From contig NZ_CP099997.1 in assembly GCF_024138145.1 (NCBI RefSeq), positions 2,790,001 through 2,854,000 on the forward strand: a DNA stretch of 64,000 nt. The letters are read 5' to 3'. This DNA is from Natronosalvus halobius. Lineage in GTDB: Archaea > Halobacteriota > Halobacteria > Halobacteriales > Natrialbaceae. Position numbers and translations under genes: made by a program. Shown here piece after piece: positions 8,391 to 17,616 of this stretch. Numbering within the stretch: the stretch's first letter is position 1; each line of letters begins with the position of its first letter. The notes below the pieces were generated by a model. It was not told the DNA's origin and searched no databases. It saw nothing but the letters and a program-made list of their open reading frames with translations.

Positions 8391-9302
8391 TCAGGCGCGC
8401 TCGAGCGGAACGACCATCGCGGCGACGCCGCGAACGCCGACCGGATGGGGCCGCCAGCGGGCCTCGGTTCCCGGTCCCCGACCTGAGTCGGCCACCAGGA
8501 CGGTTCCGTCCTCGGTAACCGCGTAGACGCCGTCGCCGTACGCGATGTCCACGAGGTCGGGGTTCGGCGCTTCGAGGCGCCGCCAGCCGTTTTCGCTCGC
8601 CGCTCCGGAGTCCGCTCCGTCCGCGCCGTGTTCGTACACTGCGTCGCCCAGCGCGTGGGCGCGAGCGAGCGATCCGGGGTCGCTCAGCGGATCCGCCGCG
8701 ACCCGATCGAACGCTCCCTCGAGGTCGCGCATCCAGCCGTTGCCGAGGCGGTAGAGGCCGTCCGCGGTCGCTGCCAGGGGGATGCCGGCGGTGGAGACGT
8801 CACGGACGGCCGAGAGTCCGGCGTGTGCGAGCCGGGTTCCCGAGAGTCGGTAGACGCCCGCGTCGGTCGCGAGGAGGTCGCCGTCTGCGGCCCGGACGGT
8901 CGGTTCCTCGGAGGCCTTCGCGTCTGCAAACGCGAGGTCGCGCCAGTCGCCCACCGCGAGCGCCTCGAGGTCCAGACTGCCTGCTCGGCCACTCGTGTCA
9001 GCGGCCAATAGCGTCTCGTCGCGGATTCCGACGGTGACGGCGGGACCGAAGTCGGTTCGAGCGAACGCGGGCTCCTCGGACTCGCTCGACAGGTCCCAGA
9101 CCAGGACGTCCTCGTCGGTCGCGACGGCCAACCAGCCGACGCCCGCCGCGAGGTCGCGGGCGGTACAGCGCTCGAGCAGCGAGAACTCGCCGACGGCGTC
9201 CCCCGAAATCAGCACGCGGACGACGCCCATCTCGGCTGCGACGTAGGCCGCCGTTGCCCCCTCGCGGGCACCGTAGACGCGCTTTTCGTCGATCGAGACC
9301 AT
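8391..9302 (-). CDS. Beta-propeller-like protein (HVO_0234-type), function unknown
   Basis: A 303-residue soluble protein without signal peptide, built of repeated short strands such as GVGWLAVATDEDVLVWDL, GIRDETLLAADTSGRAGSLDL and IPLAATADGLYRLGNGW. This spacing of about 45 residues fits a beta-propeller and resembles the haloarchaeal HVO_0234 family by memory only. It is transcribed away from glmM, with a G16 tract in the 227-bp gap. No enzymatic motif is visible. Confidence 0.6.
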   Translation of the reverse strand: MVSIDEKRVYGAREGATAAYVAAEMGVVRVLISGDAVGEFSLLERCTARDLAAGVGWLAVATDEDVLVWDLSSESEEPAFARTDFGPAVTVGIRDETLLAADTSGRAGSLDLEALAVGDWRDLAFADAKASEEPTVRAADGDLLATDAGVYRLSGTRLAHAGLSAVRDVSTAGIPLAATADGLYRLGNGWMRDLEGAFDRVAADPLSDPGSLARAHALGDAVYEHGADGADSGAASENGWRRLEAPNPDLVDIAYGDGVYAVTEDGTVLVADSGRGPGTEARWRPHPVGVRGVAAMVVPLERA

Positions 9303-9390
9303 ACCTCGAGTCGGGCGGCGCGGGCTGAAAGGCTTGCTGTCTGCCGTCGCTCTCCGAGGGTATCCAAGTACTATAGAAATTATAGTGAAT

Positions 9391-9406
9391 GGGGGGGGGG
9401 GGGGGG
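9391..9406. repeat. Homopolymer of 16 G
   Basis: An uninterrupted run of sixteen guanines on the plus strand follows an AT-rich segment (ACTATAGAAATTATAGTGAAT) in the divergent gap between the propeller-like gene and glmM. Its true length may vary or be misassembled. Confidence 0.9.
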
Positions 9407-9529
9407 TGGATAGCCGGCGGACTGAGGACGGTCAGGTCAACGCGCGGACGTCCGGAGCGCTCGAGCGGGCCCGAAGCCGACCAGACCGCTTCGGAACCAC
9501 TTTGACCTCGCCCGCTAGAGTTCCCGGCA

Positions 9530-10894
9530 ATGAAGGTATTCGGATCGAGCGGGACCCGCGGCGTCGCCAACGAGGAACTGACGCCGGCGTTCGTACTCCG
9601 GGTCGCCAAAGCGGCGGGGACCGCCTGGGGGGTCGACCGGGTCGCAGTCGCTCGAGACACCCGGTACACGGGTCGAATGATGGCCGACGCGGCCACGAGC
9701 GGGCTGGCGAGTACGGGAACGGACGTCGACCGCCTCGGGATCGTCCCCACGCCCGGTGCGCAGTTCTACGCCGAGCGTGAGGGAGTGCCGACCATCGTCA
9801 TCACGGCCTCGCACAACCCGCCCCAGTACAACGGCGTCAAACTCGTGGGAAGCGACGGGGTCGAACTCGCGGTGTCCGATCTCGAGGAGATCGAACAGAC
9901 CCTGCTCGGAGAGACGTTCTCGGTCGCATCGTGGGACGAGACGGGCCGCGTTCGTGAGGTGGACGGCGTGCGTGAGGACTACGTCGACGAGTTACTGGTG
10001 AACGTCGACCGCGAGAAAATCGCCGATGCCGGACTGACGGTCGCACTCGATCCCGGTCACGGCGCCGGCTCGCTCACGAGTCCCGGCTTCTTCCGGGCGC
10101 TCGGTTGCCGCGTCGTCACGGTCAACGCCCAGCCCGACGGCCACTTCCCCGGCCGGGACCCGGAGCCGGTCAGCCAGAACCTCACCGATCTCGGTCGACT
10201 CGTCCGCGCGACCGACGCCGACCTCGGAGTAGCCCACGATGGGGACGCCGACCGGGCCATCTTCTTCGACGAGACCGGCACCTACGTCGAGGGCGACGCC
10301 ACCCTGGCCGCCCTCGCCGCCGCGGAACTCGAGCCCGACGACGTCACCGTCTCCGCGGTAAACGTCTCCCAGCGGCTGGTCGACGTGGCCAACGACGTCG
10401 GCGCCGATCTCGAGTTGACGCCGATCGGCTCGACGAACATCATCACCCGGATCGAGGAACTCGAGTTGAACGACCGCCACGTCCCGATCGCGGGCGAGGG
10501 CAACGGCGGGATCTTCTTCCCCGACTTCCGGCTCGCCCGGGACGGCGGCTACACGGCCGCGCGATTCCTCGAACTCGTCGCCGACCGCCCAGTGAGCGAG
10601 ATCGTCGCGCCCTACGACGGCTACGCGAACGTTCGCCGAAACGTCGCCTACGAGTCGACCGCCGAGCGCGACGCGATGCTCGACGCGGCGGCCAACCAGG
10701 CCCGGTCGGCCGACGCCGACCTCAACACGCGCGACGGCTACCGGCTGGATTACGGCGACGCCTGGGTGCTCGCCCGGCCTTCGGGGACTGAGCCACTCGT
10801 CCGGATCTACGCCGAGGCACGCGAGAGAGAGCGGGCCGAGGCGCTCGTCACCGAGATGCACGAGGCGCTGGTCGAGGCGAAAGAGCGCGCCTGA
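9530..10894 (+). CDS. glmM: Phosphoglucosamine mutase / phosphohexomutase
   Basis: Alpha-D-phosphohexomutase; by sequence type it converts glucosamine 6-phosphate to glucosamine 1-phosphate for UDP-GlcNAc. The 454-residue protein begins MKVFGSSGTRGVAN. It has the phosphoserine loop TASHNPPQYNG with Ser94, the metal loop HDGDADRAIF, the sugar loop GEGNGGIFFP and the phosphate-binding ARPSGTEP. It could also act on mannose or glucose phosphates. A second family member lies 2.7 kb downstream, suggesting divided substrates. larB follows 88 bp after the stop in the same direction. Confidence 0.88.
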   Translation: MKVFGSSGTRGVANEELTPAFVLRVAKAAGTAWGVDRVAVARDTRYTGRMMADAATSGLASTGTDVDRLGIVPTPGAQFYAEREGVPTIVITASHNPPQYNGVKLVGSDGVELAVSDLEEIEQTLLGETFSVASWDETGRVREVDGVREDYVDELLVNVDREKIADAGLTVALDPGHGAGSLTSPGFFRALGCRVVTVNAQPDGHFPGRDPEPVSQNLTDLGRLVRATDADLGVAHDGDADRAIFFDETGTYVEGDATLAALAAAELEPDDVTVSAVNVSQRLVDVANDVGADLELTPIGSTNIITRIEELELNDRHVPIAGEGNGGIFFPDFRLARDGGYTAARFLELVADRPVSEIVAPYDGYANVRRNVAYESTAERDAMLDAAANQARSADADLNTRDGYRLDYGDAWVLARPSGTEPLVRIYAEARERERAEALVTEMHEALVEAKERA

Positions 10895-10982
10895 TCGTTT
10901 TCCCTCGGGACGCTCGAGGTCGCCGCATTCGTGCACGTTCGAGAACGACGCATTCGTGTACGCTCGAGCCCGAACGAAGCGT

Positions 10983-11750
10983 ATGCGCGAGTTACTCGAA
11001 GCCGTGGCCGCGGGGGAGTGTTCACCCGCCGAAGCCGAGGCTCAACTCAACGGGTACGTCACGGGCGAAGCGGGCCGATTCGACGCCGCCAGAGACACTC
11101 GTCGAGGAATCCCCGAGGCGATCCTCGCGGAGGGAAAGACGCCGGAACAGGTCGCGAGCCTGGCGACGACAGCCCTCGAAACGACGGGCCGGGCGCTCGT
11201 GACCCGACTCGGAGACGCTCACGTCGACGCGCTCGAGGAACGTCTCGAGGGGACGGTTCCGGACGTCACGGTCGACCGACGGGGAACGACCCTCCTCGCA
11301 ACCGCGGCGGACCACGATCGGTCGGCGCTGGAGGCGACCGTGGCGATCGTCACCGCGGGCACGGTCGACGGCCCGGTCGCCGACGAGGCCGCCCTGGTCT
11401 GTGCCGACGCCGGCCTCGAGGTCGACCGGCTCGACGACGTGGGCGTCGCCGCGCTCACCCGGCTGATCGACCAGGTCGACCGAGTGCGGGCGGCCGACGT
11501 GGCGATCGTCGCGGCCGGCCGTGAGGGGGCGCTCCCGACCGTCGTCGCGGGTCTCGTCGACACCCCCGTGATCGGCGTACCGGTCTCGAGCGGTTACGGT
11601 CACGGTGGCGAAGGCGAGGCCGCCCTGGCGGGGATGCTTCAGTCGTGTACCGTCCTCTCGGTCGTGAACGTCGACGCCGGCTTCGTCGCCGGTGCTCAGG
11701 CGACGCTGATAGCTCGAGCGATCGACGAGGCTCGAACCGGCGAGTCGTAA
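10983..11750 (+). CDS. larB: Nickel-pincer cofactor biosynthesis protein LarB
   Basis: LarB carboxylates and hydrolyses nicotinic acid adenine dinucleotide to pyridinium-3,5-biscarboxylic acid mononucleotide, the first step to the nickel-pincer cofactor of lactate racemase-type enzymes. The 255-residue protein has a short helical N-terminus and a PurE-like core with GTVDGPVADEA, VAIVAAGREGALPTVVAGL and VSSGYGHGGEGEAALAGML, which are hallmarks of the family. The start at 10983 (MRELLEAVAAGE) gives the usual length. larC, larE and larA are not in this window. Confidence 0.88.
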   Translation: MRELLEAVAAGECSPAEAEAQLNGYVTGEAGRFDAARDTRRGIPEAILAEGKTPEQVASLATTALETTGRALVTRLGDAHVDALEERLEGTVPDVTVDRRGTTLLATAADHDRSALEATVAIVTAGTVDGPVADEAALVCADAGLEVDRLDDVGVAALTRLIDQVDRVRAADVAIVAAGREGALPTVVAGLVDTPVIGVPVSSGYGHGGEGEAALAGMLQSCTVLSVVNVDAGFVAGAQATLIARAIDEARTGES

Positions 11751-11810
11751 GTCGCAGTAACGAAAGATAATGTCCCTTCTCAGAAAAACTTGGCAGCGTT
11801 TGGCAAAGAC

Positions 11811-11818
11811 TATTTATC
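11811..11818 (+). promoter_or_regulatory. TATA box of the small zinc-finger gene
   Basis: TATTTATC lies 45-50 bp before the ATG at 11862 and about 23 bp before an in-frame ATG at 11838. It predicts transcription starting near 11840. Confidence 0.5.
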
Positions 11819-11861
11819 GATTGGGCACTAACTCGAGATGCCGGCGTCGTCCCGGCACACC

Positions 11862-12011
11862 ATGCCAACGTGTACCCACTGCGGCGCGCACGTCTCCGAG
11901 CGCTTCGCACGCGTCTTCGCCGACGAAGACGGGAAGATCCACGCGTGTATCAGCTGTTCAGCCAACGCTGGGATCGCGGAAGCGGCGAGAGAGCGCGCCA
12001 CCAGTTCCTGA
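11862..12011 (+). CDS. Small CxxC zinc-finger protein, 49 residues
   Basis: The frame reads MPTCTHCGAHVSERFARV, followed by CISCSANAGIAEAARE. The two CxxC pairs 27 residues apart form a treble-clef or zinc-ribbon knuckle, as in the small haloarchaeal DUF7563-type proteins (family from memory). An in-frame ATG at 11838 would add eight residues (MPASSRHT). A TATA box is in place upstream. The gene is too short for most predictors but has clear coding pattern and typical codon use. Confidence 0.7.
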   Translation: MPTCTHCGAHVSERFARVFADEDGKIHACISCSANAGIAEAARERATSS

Positions 12012-12093
12012 GCGGCCAGCCCAGACGAACACCGGCGGACCCCACGCCGTAGCGAGGCTTTTTGGTATCGCCCACCTACTGATCGACGAGTCG

Positions 12094-12351
12094 ATGACCG
12101 AGCGACACACGGTGTACGTCCTCAAGTGCGCCGATGGCAGCCTCTACACGGGCTACACGACCGACCTCGAGCGACGCGTCGACGAGCACAACGCGGGAAC
12201 GGGGGCGAAGTACACTCGCGGTCGCGGCCCCGTCGAGGTCGTCCACGTCGAACGCTACACCTCGAAATCGACCGCGATGAGCAGGGAGTACGAAATTAAA
12301 CAGTTCGCACGCTCGCGGAAGGAGCGGTTGGTCGGCTTTGAGGGCGAGTGA
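12094..12351 (+). CDS. GIY-YIG nuclease-domain protein (UPF0213-like)
   Basis: An 85-residue single-domain protein beginning MTERHTVYVLKCADGSLYTGYTTD. This gives the Y-V ... LYTGYT form of the GIY-YIG motif, followed by the arginine in ERRVDEHNAG and the glutamate in SREYEIKQFARSRK. Such stand-alone proteins are small endonuclease-like enzymes of unknown substrate. The start at 12094 is the first ATG adjoining the motif. It follows the zinc-finger gene by 82 bp. Confidence 0.85.
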   Translation: MTERHTVYVLKCADGSLYTGYTTDLERRVDEHNAGTGAKYTRGRGPVEVVHVERYTSKSTAMSREYEIKQFARSRKERLVGFEGE

Positions 12352-12563
12352 GGTGAGAACGGCGAGTGAGGCGAGAAGCGCGCAACATATCTGTTTTCGA
12401 CCAAACGACTGGATTTCGTCCTGGACGGTCCGGTGTGCGTGTACAGAGTTTCCGTCGAAAACCGTTAACTCACTCGCGGGGGTACGAACAATGGCGTTCG
12501 GTAGCATTTAACACGACTTCGGGCGCCGGTTACCGTTCGAACCACACGAGCGAGAGGGGAATC

Positions 12564-12737
12564 ATGGCAACAGCACACAAACTCGACTGCGAATCGGCGG
12601 CGAACGATTGCCGGTTCGTCGTCCAGTCGGAAGACGAGGGAGAAGCGATCGAACTGGCGAGAAATCACATGAAGGAGGCCCACGGAAAGGATTACACGGA
12701 CGAGGAACTGCAGACTGAATACCTGCAATCGGTCTGA
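12564..12737 (+). CDS. DUF1059 small protein
   Basis: A 57-residue protein with the DUF1059 pattern: HKLDCESAANDCRFVVQSEDE, then ELARNHMKEAHGKDYTDEEL. Two cysteines and two histidines suggest a small metal site. Function of the family is unknown. An upstream region of about 200 bp holds no other gene. Confidence 0.85.
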   Translation: MATAHKLDCESAANDCRFVVQSEDEGEAIELARNHMKEAHGKDYTDEELQTEYLQSV

Positions 12738-12763
12738 GTTCCGTCCGGCGATTCGATTTTTGC

Positions 12764-13399
12764 TCAGTCGCTCGAACCCGGACTCGAACTCGAATCTGCA
12801 CCCGAGCCCGAGCTCGAACCCGACGCCCGCGGCGTCGTTACCTCCGGCGAGATGAACGCGTACTGGACCAGCAGCCGGCCGAGTTTCTCGACGCGCTCCT
12901 GGAGGTCGGGGTCGACGAACGCCCGGCCGTCGATGGCGTTCGGATCGGTCTCGAACTGGCTGGACGCGTTCCGGATGCCGACCTGGTGCGGGAGGACCCA
13001 GCCGTGAACGCCCCGGACGGTGATCCGGAGGTGATCAAGGGTCGACCCGTAGGTTCCGCCGCCGGCGGTCGCCAGTAGGCCGACGGTGGTGTCCTCGTAC
13101 TCGTCCCAGCCGCAGTAGTCGTGAAAGTTCTTCAGGGCCCCGGAGTACGATCCGTGGTAGACGGGCGTCCCGAGGACGACCGCGTCGGCGTCGCGGACGA
13201 TCTGCTTCGCGGCGTCTCCATCCCCCTGTCCGTCGGCGTCGGGGTCGTAGACGGGGAGGTCGTACTCGCGGAGGTCGAGCAGCGTCGTTTCGGCGCCGGC
13301 GTCGGCCGCCGCCTGGAGGACGTACTGGAGGGCCGTCCGGGTCGTACTCTCCTTGCGGAGGCTCCCCGAGACGGCGACGACGTGTGGAGCGGCTTCCAT
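12764..13399 (-). CDS. NAD(P)H-dependent FMN reductase family protein
   Basis: A flavodoxin-fold oxidoreductase of 211 residues. The phosphate-binding loop SGSLRKESTTRTALQYVL lies at the N-terminus, TPVYHGSYSGALKNFHDY and ATAGGGTYGSTLDHLR are the flavin-contacting loops. It probably reduces FMN, quinones or similar acceptors with NAD(P)H in the cytoplasm. The last 25 residues are a low-complexity serine/glycine tail (SGSSSGSGADSSSSPGSSD) not seen in the core family. It faces the DUF1059 gene. Confidence 0.85.
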   Translation of the reverse strand: MEAAPHVVAVSGSLRKESTTRTALQYVLQAAADAGAETTLLDLREYDLPVYDPDADGQGDGDAAKQIVRDADAVVLGTPVYHGSYSGALKNFHDYCGWDEYEDTTVGLLATAGGGTYGSTLDHLRITVRGVHGWVLPHQVGIRNASSQFETDPNAIDGRAFVDPDLQERVEKLGRLLVQYAFISPEVTTPRASGSSSGSGADSSSSPGSSD

Positions 13400-13642
13400 A
13401 CGCGCTCTACCGGGTCGCGCGGTAAAACGGACTCGATACGGCCAGCCGTTACCACTTCCAGCCGCATCTCGTACCGACCGTGATTCGATTCCCTCCTGGA
13501 CCGACTGCGGTTCGACCGCGTTCCAGAACGACCGTGGTTCGATGCTCGAAGCCGTCGGCTCTGGACCCCGGATGCGACGCCGCCACTGTCACCCTCGTGT
13601 GCGTGCGTCGGTTTTTTCGACCAGGGCGACGACGGTCCGCGT

Positions 13643-15085
13643 ATGGATCCGGAGACGGAAACGGACGCGACGGTGGCCGACGACAGGGCAGCGATCTCCT
13701 TCGGCACCGACGGCTGGCGAGCCACGCTCGAGGAGTTCACCGCACCGCGCGTGCGGATGGTCGTCCAGGCCATCGCGACGACGCTTCGCGAGGAGGGGAA
13801 GACGGCACCGGTCGTCGTCGGCTACGACGCCCGCGAGACCTCCCGCGGGTTCGCCGAGGAGGTCAGTCGCGTCCTGTGTGCCAACGGCTTCGACGTCCTG
13901 GTGAGCGACCGCGACCGGCCGACGCCGCTGTGTGCACACGCGGTCGTCGACCGGAACCTCTCGGCGGCGGTCGTGCTCACGGCCTCACACAACCCGCCGT
14001 CGTACAACGGCATCAAGTTCATCCCCGACGACGGCGCCCCGGCACTCCCTCCGGTTATGGACGCCATCGCGGACTCGCTCGCCGTCCCCGACCCGCTTCC
14101 CGAGGCGGAGCACGGTTCGGTTCGCGAGGTCGACCTCGTCGACGCACACGCCGAGGCCTGTATCGAGGTCGTCCGCTCGGTTGCTGGGGATATCGACCCC
14201 GAAGCCGCACTCGAGGGTCTGCCCATCGCCTACGACGCGATGCACGGCAGCGGCCGGGGGACGACCGACGCCCTCCTCGAGCGCGTCGGGGTGAACGTCG
14301 AGCGCCTCCGGTGCACTCGTGACCCCGAGTTCGGCGGGGGGTCGCCCGAACCCGCGGCGGAGAACCTCGAGGAACTGGTCGAGGCGGTCACCGAAGGGGG
14401 CGCGGCGCTCGGGATCGCCAACGACGGCGACGCCGACCGGATTGCGGTCGTCACGCCCGACCGTGGCCTCCTCGACGAGAACCTCTTCTTCGCCGCGCTC
14501 TACGATTTCCTGCTCGAGTCGAACGACGGGCCGGCGATTCGGACGGTGTCGACGACCTTCCTGATCGACCGTATCGCCGAGGCCCACGGCGAGTCGGTCC
14601 ACGAGGTGCCCGTCGGCTTCAAGTGGGTCGCCGAGGCGATGGCCGATCACGACGCCCTCGTCGGCGGCGAGGAGTCGGGCGGATTCACCGTCCGCGGTCA
14701 CGTCCGCGAGAAAGACGGTGTTCTGATGGCCCTGCTCGCGGCCATTATGCACGCCGCGGAACCGATCGACGACCGGGTCCACCGCCTGCTCGAGACCCAC
14801 GGTGAAATCGCCCAGGGGAAGATCAGCGTCGCCTGTCCCGACGACGAGAAGGCTGCCGTTCTGGCGGCGCTCGAGGACGAAATCCCCGACGCGGTCGCGG
14901 GGACGCCGGTCGCGACCGTCAACGCGGCCGACGGGTTCAAACTGACCCTCGAGGACGGCTCCTGGATGCTCGTCCGCCCGAGCGGGACCGAACCCGTCCT
15001 GCGTGTCTACGCCGAAGCCGAGCGCAACGAGCGTGTCCAGGAACTGCTCGAGGCGGGCGAGGAATTGCTCGACCCGCTCGTCTGA
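13643..15085 (+). CDS. Phosphoglucomutase/phosphomannomutase family protein
   Basis: Second phosphohexomutase of the window, 480 residues. It has SFGTDGWRATL near the N-terminus, the phosphoserine loop TASHNPPSYNG with Ser115, metal loop NDGDADRIAVV, sugar loop GGEESGGFTV and phosphate-binding RPSGTEPVLRVY. The acidic N-terminal extension (MDPETETDATVADD) is haloarchaeal. GEESGG rather than GEGNGG points to glucose or mannose phosphates rather than glucosamine phosphate; this is inference. It is followed in the same direction by two small genes. Confidence 0.88.
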   Translation: MDPETETDATVADDRAAISFGTDGWRATLEEFTAPRVRMVVQAIATTLREEGKTAPVVVGYDARETSRGFAEEVSRVLCANGFDVLVSDRDRPTPLCAHAVVDRNLSAAVVLTASHNPPSYNGIKFIPDDGAPALPPVMDAIADSLAVPDPLPEAEHGSVREVDLVDAHAEACIEVVRSVAGDIDPEAALEGLPIAYDAMHGSGRGTTDALLERVGVNVERLRCTRDPEFGGGSPEPAAENLEELVEAVTEGGAALGIANDGDADRIAVVTPDRGLLDENLFFAALYDFLLESNDGPAIRTVSTTFLIDRIAEAHGESVHEVPVGFKWVAEAMADHDALVGGEESGGFTVRGHVREKDGVLMALLAAIMHAAEPIDDRVHRLLETHGEIAQGKISVACPDDEKAAVLAALEDEIPDAVAGTPVATVNAADGFKLTLEDGSWMLVRPSGTEPVLRVYAEAERNERVQELLEAGEELLDPLV

Positions 15086-15200
15086 CGGCGGGGCGCGAAC
15101 GCCCTCTCTTCCGCGGTAACTGTTCTCTTCCTCCGGTAAGCGACCCCTTACGACGCGATTCGGGGCCAAGGTTTTTGCGATCGGTCGTGGCCCGTAGCCT

Positions 15201-15452
15201 ATGGCCGATACGACGAGCTACAAGGACGAGATCACGAGAGAGGAAGCGGCGGACCTGCTCCAGGAACTCGCCCGCGAAATTCGAAGCGGTGGCGACGCCA
15301 ACATCACCGTCGGGAACAAGGTGGTAACGCTCTCGCCGGATGCCCAGGTAACCTACGACCTGGAGGTCGAGGAACGCTCCCCGATGCTCGGCGGCCGGCG
15401 AGAGGAGATCGACTTGACACTGACCTGGGGCGTGAAGAAGGAAACGGAGTGA
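15201..15452 (+). CDS. Amphi-Trp domain protein
   Basis: An 83-residue protein with the amphi-Trp arrangement: an N-terminal helix (ITREEAADLLQELAREIRSG), small strands and the ending IDLTLTWGVKKETE. Family function is unknown. It lies 115 bp after the phosphohexomutase gene and 66 bp before the next gene, so these may be co-transcribed. Confidence 0.8.
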   Translation: MADTTSYKDEITREEAADLLQELAREIRSGGDANITVGNKVVTLSPDAQVTYDLEVEERSPMLGGRREEIDLTLTWGVKKETE

Positions 15453-15518
15453 CCATCTCGAGCCCGGGGTTGCTCTCGCCGGGTCGGCGATTATCCCTCG
15501 AGAACCCGTTCGTCCACT

Positions 15519-15881
15519 ATGGCCAAACGCGACACCGAGGACGCGGCCTACATGGAACTGACGCCCGATAGCTGGCACCAGCACGACGGCAGCTACGCGA
15601 TCGACTGCCCGGAGTGTGGGTCGTTGGCGTCACTCTCGAACGTCATCGAGCACAACCGGTGTAACGGGTTCCTCGCTCGCCACTCCGAGGGCGAATCGGA
15701 GGGGACGGACTGTACGGCGAAGCTGTGGTTCGAACTAGGGTACTCCGAGAAACCGCCGTCCTCGGACGAGAGCGCGACCGAGTCGACCGCGACGACGACG
15801 GCGGAGGACGACGACGTCGAGGACAAACACGACAGTCCGGCGGGTACCGACGGAACGGTCGACGAGTCCCAGCGTGGGTGA
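15519..15881 (+). CDS. Zinc-binding hypothetical protein
   Basis: A 120-residue acidic protein. The first two thirds look folded, with CPECG (residues 30-34), HNRC and DCTAKLWFELGY, so four cysteines and nearby histidines may bind zinc. The last 45 residues are a disordered Ser/Thr/Asp/Glu tail (SSDESATESTATTTAEDDD). No family is recognised with certainty. Confidence 0.65.
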   Translation: MAKRDTEDAAYMELTPDSWHQHDGSYAIDCPECGSLASLSNVIEHNRCNGFLARHSEGESEGTDCTAKLWFELGYSEKPPSSDESATESTATTTAEDDDVEDKHDSPAGTDGTVDESQRG

Positions 15882-16022
15882 GCGACGGGCTATCGTCGTC
15901 GGTCGGGGCCAGAGCCCGCCTCGAGTTGGCCGGATCGGCCGATCACCTCGAGTCAGCGCAAACGGTCGCTCCCCCTCGAGTTATCCGAAACGGTCGGCCT
16001 CTTCGGGCCAGACGGACCGCTC

Positions 16023-16682
16023 TCACTCGCCTCGAGCCAACCGCGACCCAATCTTTTCGGGGAGCCCCGCCTCGGCCACGGCCTGCTGGACGCGCTCGAC
16101 GTCGTAGGCGACGCGACGCGTTTCTACCTCGAGGGCCTCGATGTCCAGGACGGCGTAGGCCGCCCGAGGGTCTTCGTCTCGAGGCTGACCGACGCTGCCC
16201 GGATTCACGACGACGCCCTCGGCGTACCGCTCGACGTGCTGAACGTGGGTGTGGCCGAGCACCAGCACCGACTCGTCCTCGAGCAGCCGCGGCGAGAAGT
16301 CCTGCGGGTAGGTGTACCGGTCGGGATCCGCGGGGTGACCGTGGACGATTTTCACCTGGCCGTCGAACGCGAGGCGCTCGTCGGGCAACGAGGCGAGCCA
16401 CTCCCGCTGGGCGTCGGTCAGGCGCTCGCGAGCGAGTTCGACCCCCGCCGCAGCCATCGCGTTGAACCGAAACGTCGTCTCTCGAGCGACCGCCCGGTCG
16501 TGGTTCCCCATCACCGTCGGCACCTCGAGGTCCCGCAGCCGGTCGACGCACTCGGCCGGCCAGGGATTGTAGCCCACGACGTCACCCGCACAGACCAGCG
16601 CGTCGATGTCGGGGAGGTCCGCGAGGACAGCCTCGAGCGCGGGGAGGTTCCCGTGCACGTCAGAGCAAAGTCCGATCCGCAT
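16023..16682 (-). CDS. Metallophosphoesterase (YfcE/MJ0936-like)
   Basis: A 219-residue calcineurin-type phosphoesterase with all metal boxes: GLCSDVHGNLPALEAVL, GDVVGYNPWP, VMGNHDRAV, VHGHP and GHTHVQH, then VNPGSVGQPRDEDPRAAYAVLD. Proteins of this type hydrolyse phosphodiesters or small phosphate esters; the substrate is unknown. The start at 16682 (MRIGLCSDVHGN) is clear from homology; the frame runs open well upstream but is antisense to the next gene. A 10-bp palindrome ATACATGTAT sits 22-31 bp before the start. Confidence 0.88.
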   Translation of the reverse strand: MRIGLCSDVHGNLPALEAVLADLPDIDALVCAGDVVGYNPWPAECVDRLRDLEVPTVMGNHDRAVARETTFRFNAMAAAGVELARERLTDAQREWLASLPDERLAFDGQVKIVHGHPADPDRYTYPQDFSPRLLEDESVLVLGHTHVQHVERYAEGVVVNPGSVGQPRDEDPRAAYAVLDIEALEVETRRVAYDVERVQQAVAEAGLPEKIGSRLARGE

Positions 16683-16847
16683 GGCTGTCACTACTGACGT
16701 GAGATACATGTATGTGCGGGCGGGCGAACGTCCCGGACGAAACCGACCACAACCGGCCACAACGGTTATGTCGCGGGTGTATGCGGCCAGAACAGTAATG
16801 AGCGGGGCCCGTGACCCTTCGCCTAACGTCGACTCGACGTCGCCACC

Positions 16848-17552
16848 ATGGAACCGAGTATCCCCGAATCGATCGAGGCACCGTCGAACGTGCTCCTCGT
16901 TCACGAGACGAACCAGCCAGTAGACGCCTGCCACGACCTCTGTCAGTCGTGTTCGGAGGTCGCCGAGTTGCGCGTCTCGTTCGCCGGGGCACAGACGGAC
17001 TGTCGGCCGACGGCCAGCGACGGTCCGGCAAAACTCGGCATCATCTCCGTGGGCGACGTCCTGCGAGCAGCCGAGGCTACCACGGGACCGGATTACTCCG
17101 CCCCGTTCGTCGTCGATGCGATCGACGACCCGACCGATCTGTCGGCCCTCGGCGTCACGATCAGCGAATTCTGCGAGCAGTGGGGCGAGCAGTACCACGT
17201 CCGGATATGCTTTCACTCCCTGGACATGCTCCTGCGTTACGCCCCGCCGAAGCAAGTGTTTCACTTCGCGTACGTCCTCACCAAACGACTCTCGAGTGTC
17301 GACGCGATCGCTCACTTCCACCTCGACCCGACGGCACACGAGGATCGCATCGTCGCGACGTTCGGCTCGATGTTCGACGAGGTGGTCGTCGACGAGAGCG
17401 TCCAGGACGATCTGCCGGAGGCGACCGACGAGGACGTCGCGGCATTGCTGTCGAACTGGGGCGAGGACGAGTACGAGACCTGGCCGACGATCGACCTGGC
17501 CGACATCGACGAAGCGACCGACGACGACGTCGCTCGCGTGCTCGAGAACTGA
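16848..17552 (+). CDS. DUF7504-like haloarchaeal protein (degenerate RecA/KaiC-type fold)
   Basis: A 234-residue protein beginning with SNVLLVHETNQPVDACHDLC, followed by LGIISVGDVLRA, HSLDMLLRYAPPKQVFHFAYVLTKRL and AHFHLDPTAHEDRIVATFGSMFDEVV. These strands and helices resemble the RecA/KaiC-like proteins grouped as DUF7504 in haloarchaea, without a usable Walker A loop. Such proteins often sit near HalOD1-type signalling genes. The C-terminal 55 residues are acidic and contain a repeated DEATDDDVA-like unit (LPEATDEDVAALL, DEATDDDVARVL). Confidence 0.65.
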   Translation: MEPSIPESIEAPSNVLLVHETNQPVDACHDLCQSCSEVAELRVSFAGAQTDCRPTASDGPAKLGIISVGDVLRAAEATTGPDYSAPFVVDAIDDPTDLSALGVTISEFCEQWGEQYHVRICFHSLDMLLRYAPPKQVFHFAYVLTKRLSSVDAIAHFHLDPTAHEDRIVATFGSMFDEVVVDESVQDDLPEATDEDVAALLSNWGEDEYETWPTIDLADIDEATDDDVARVLEN

Positions 17553-17616
17553 TTTTCCTATCCGGTTCGTCGCTCGAAGCAACACTCGAGGGGCGACCAC
17601 GCCGTCTCGAGGCGGC

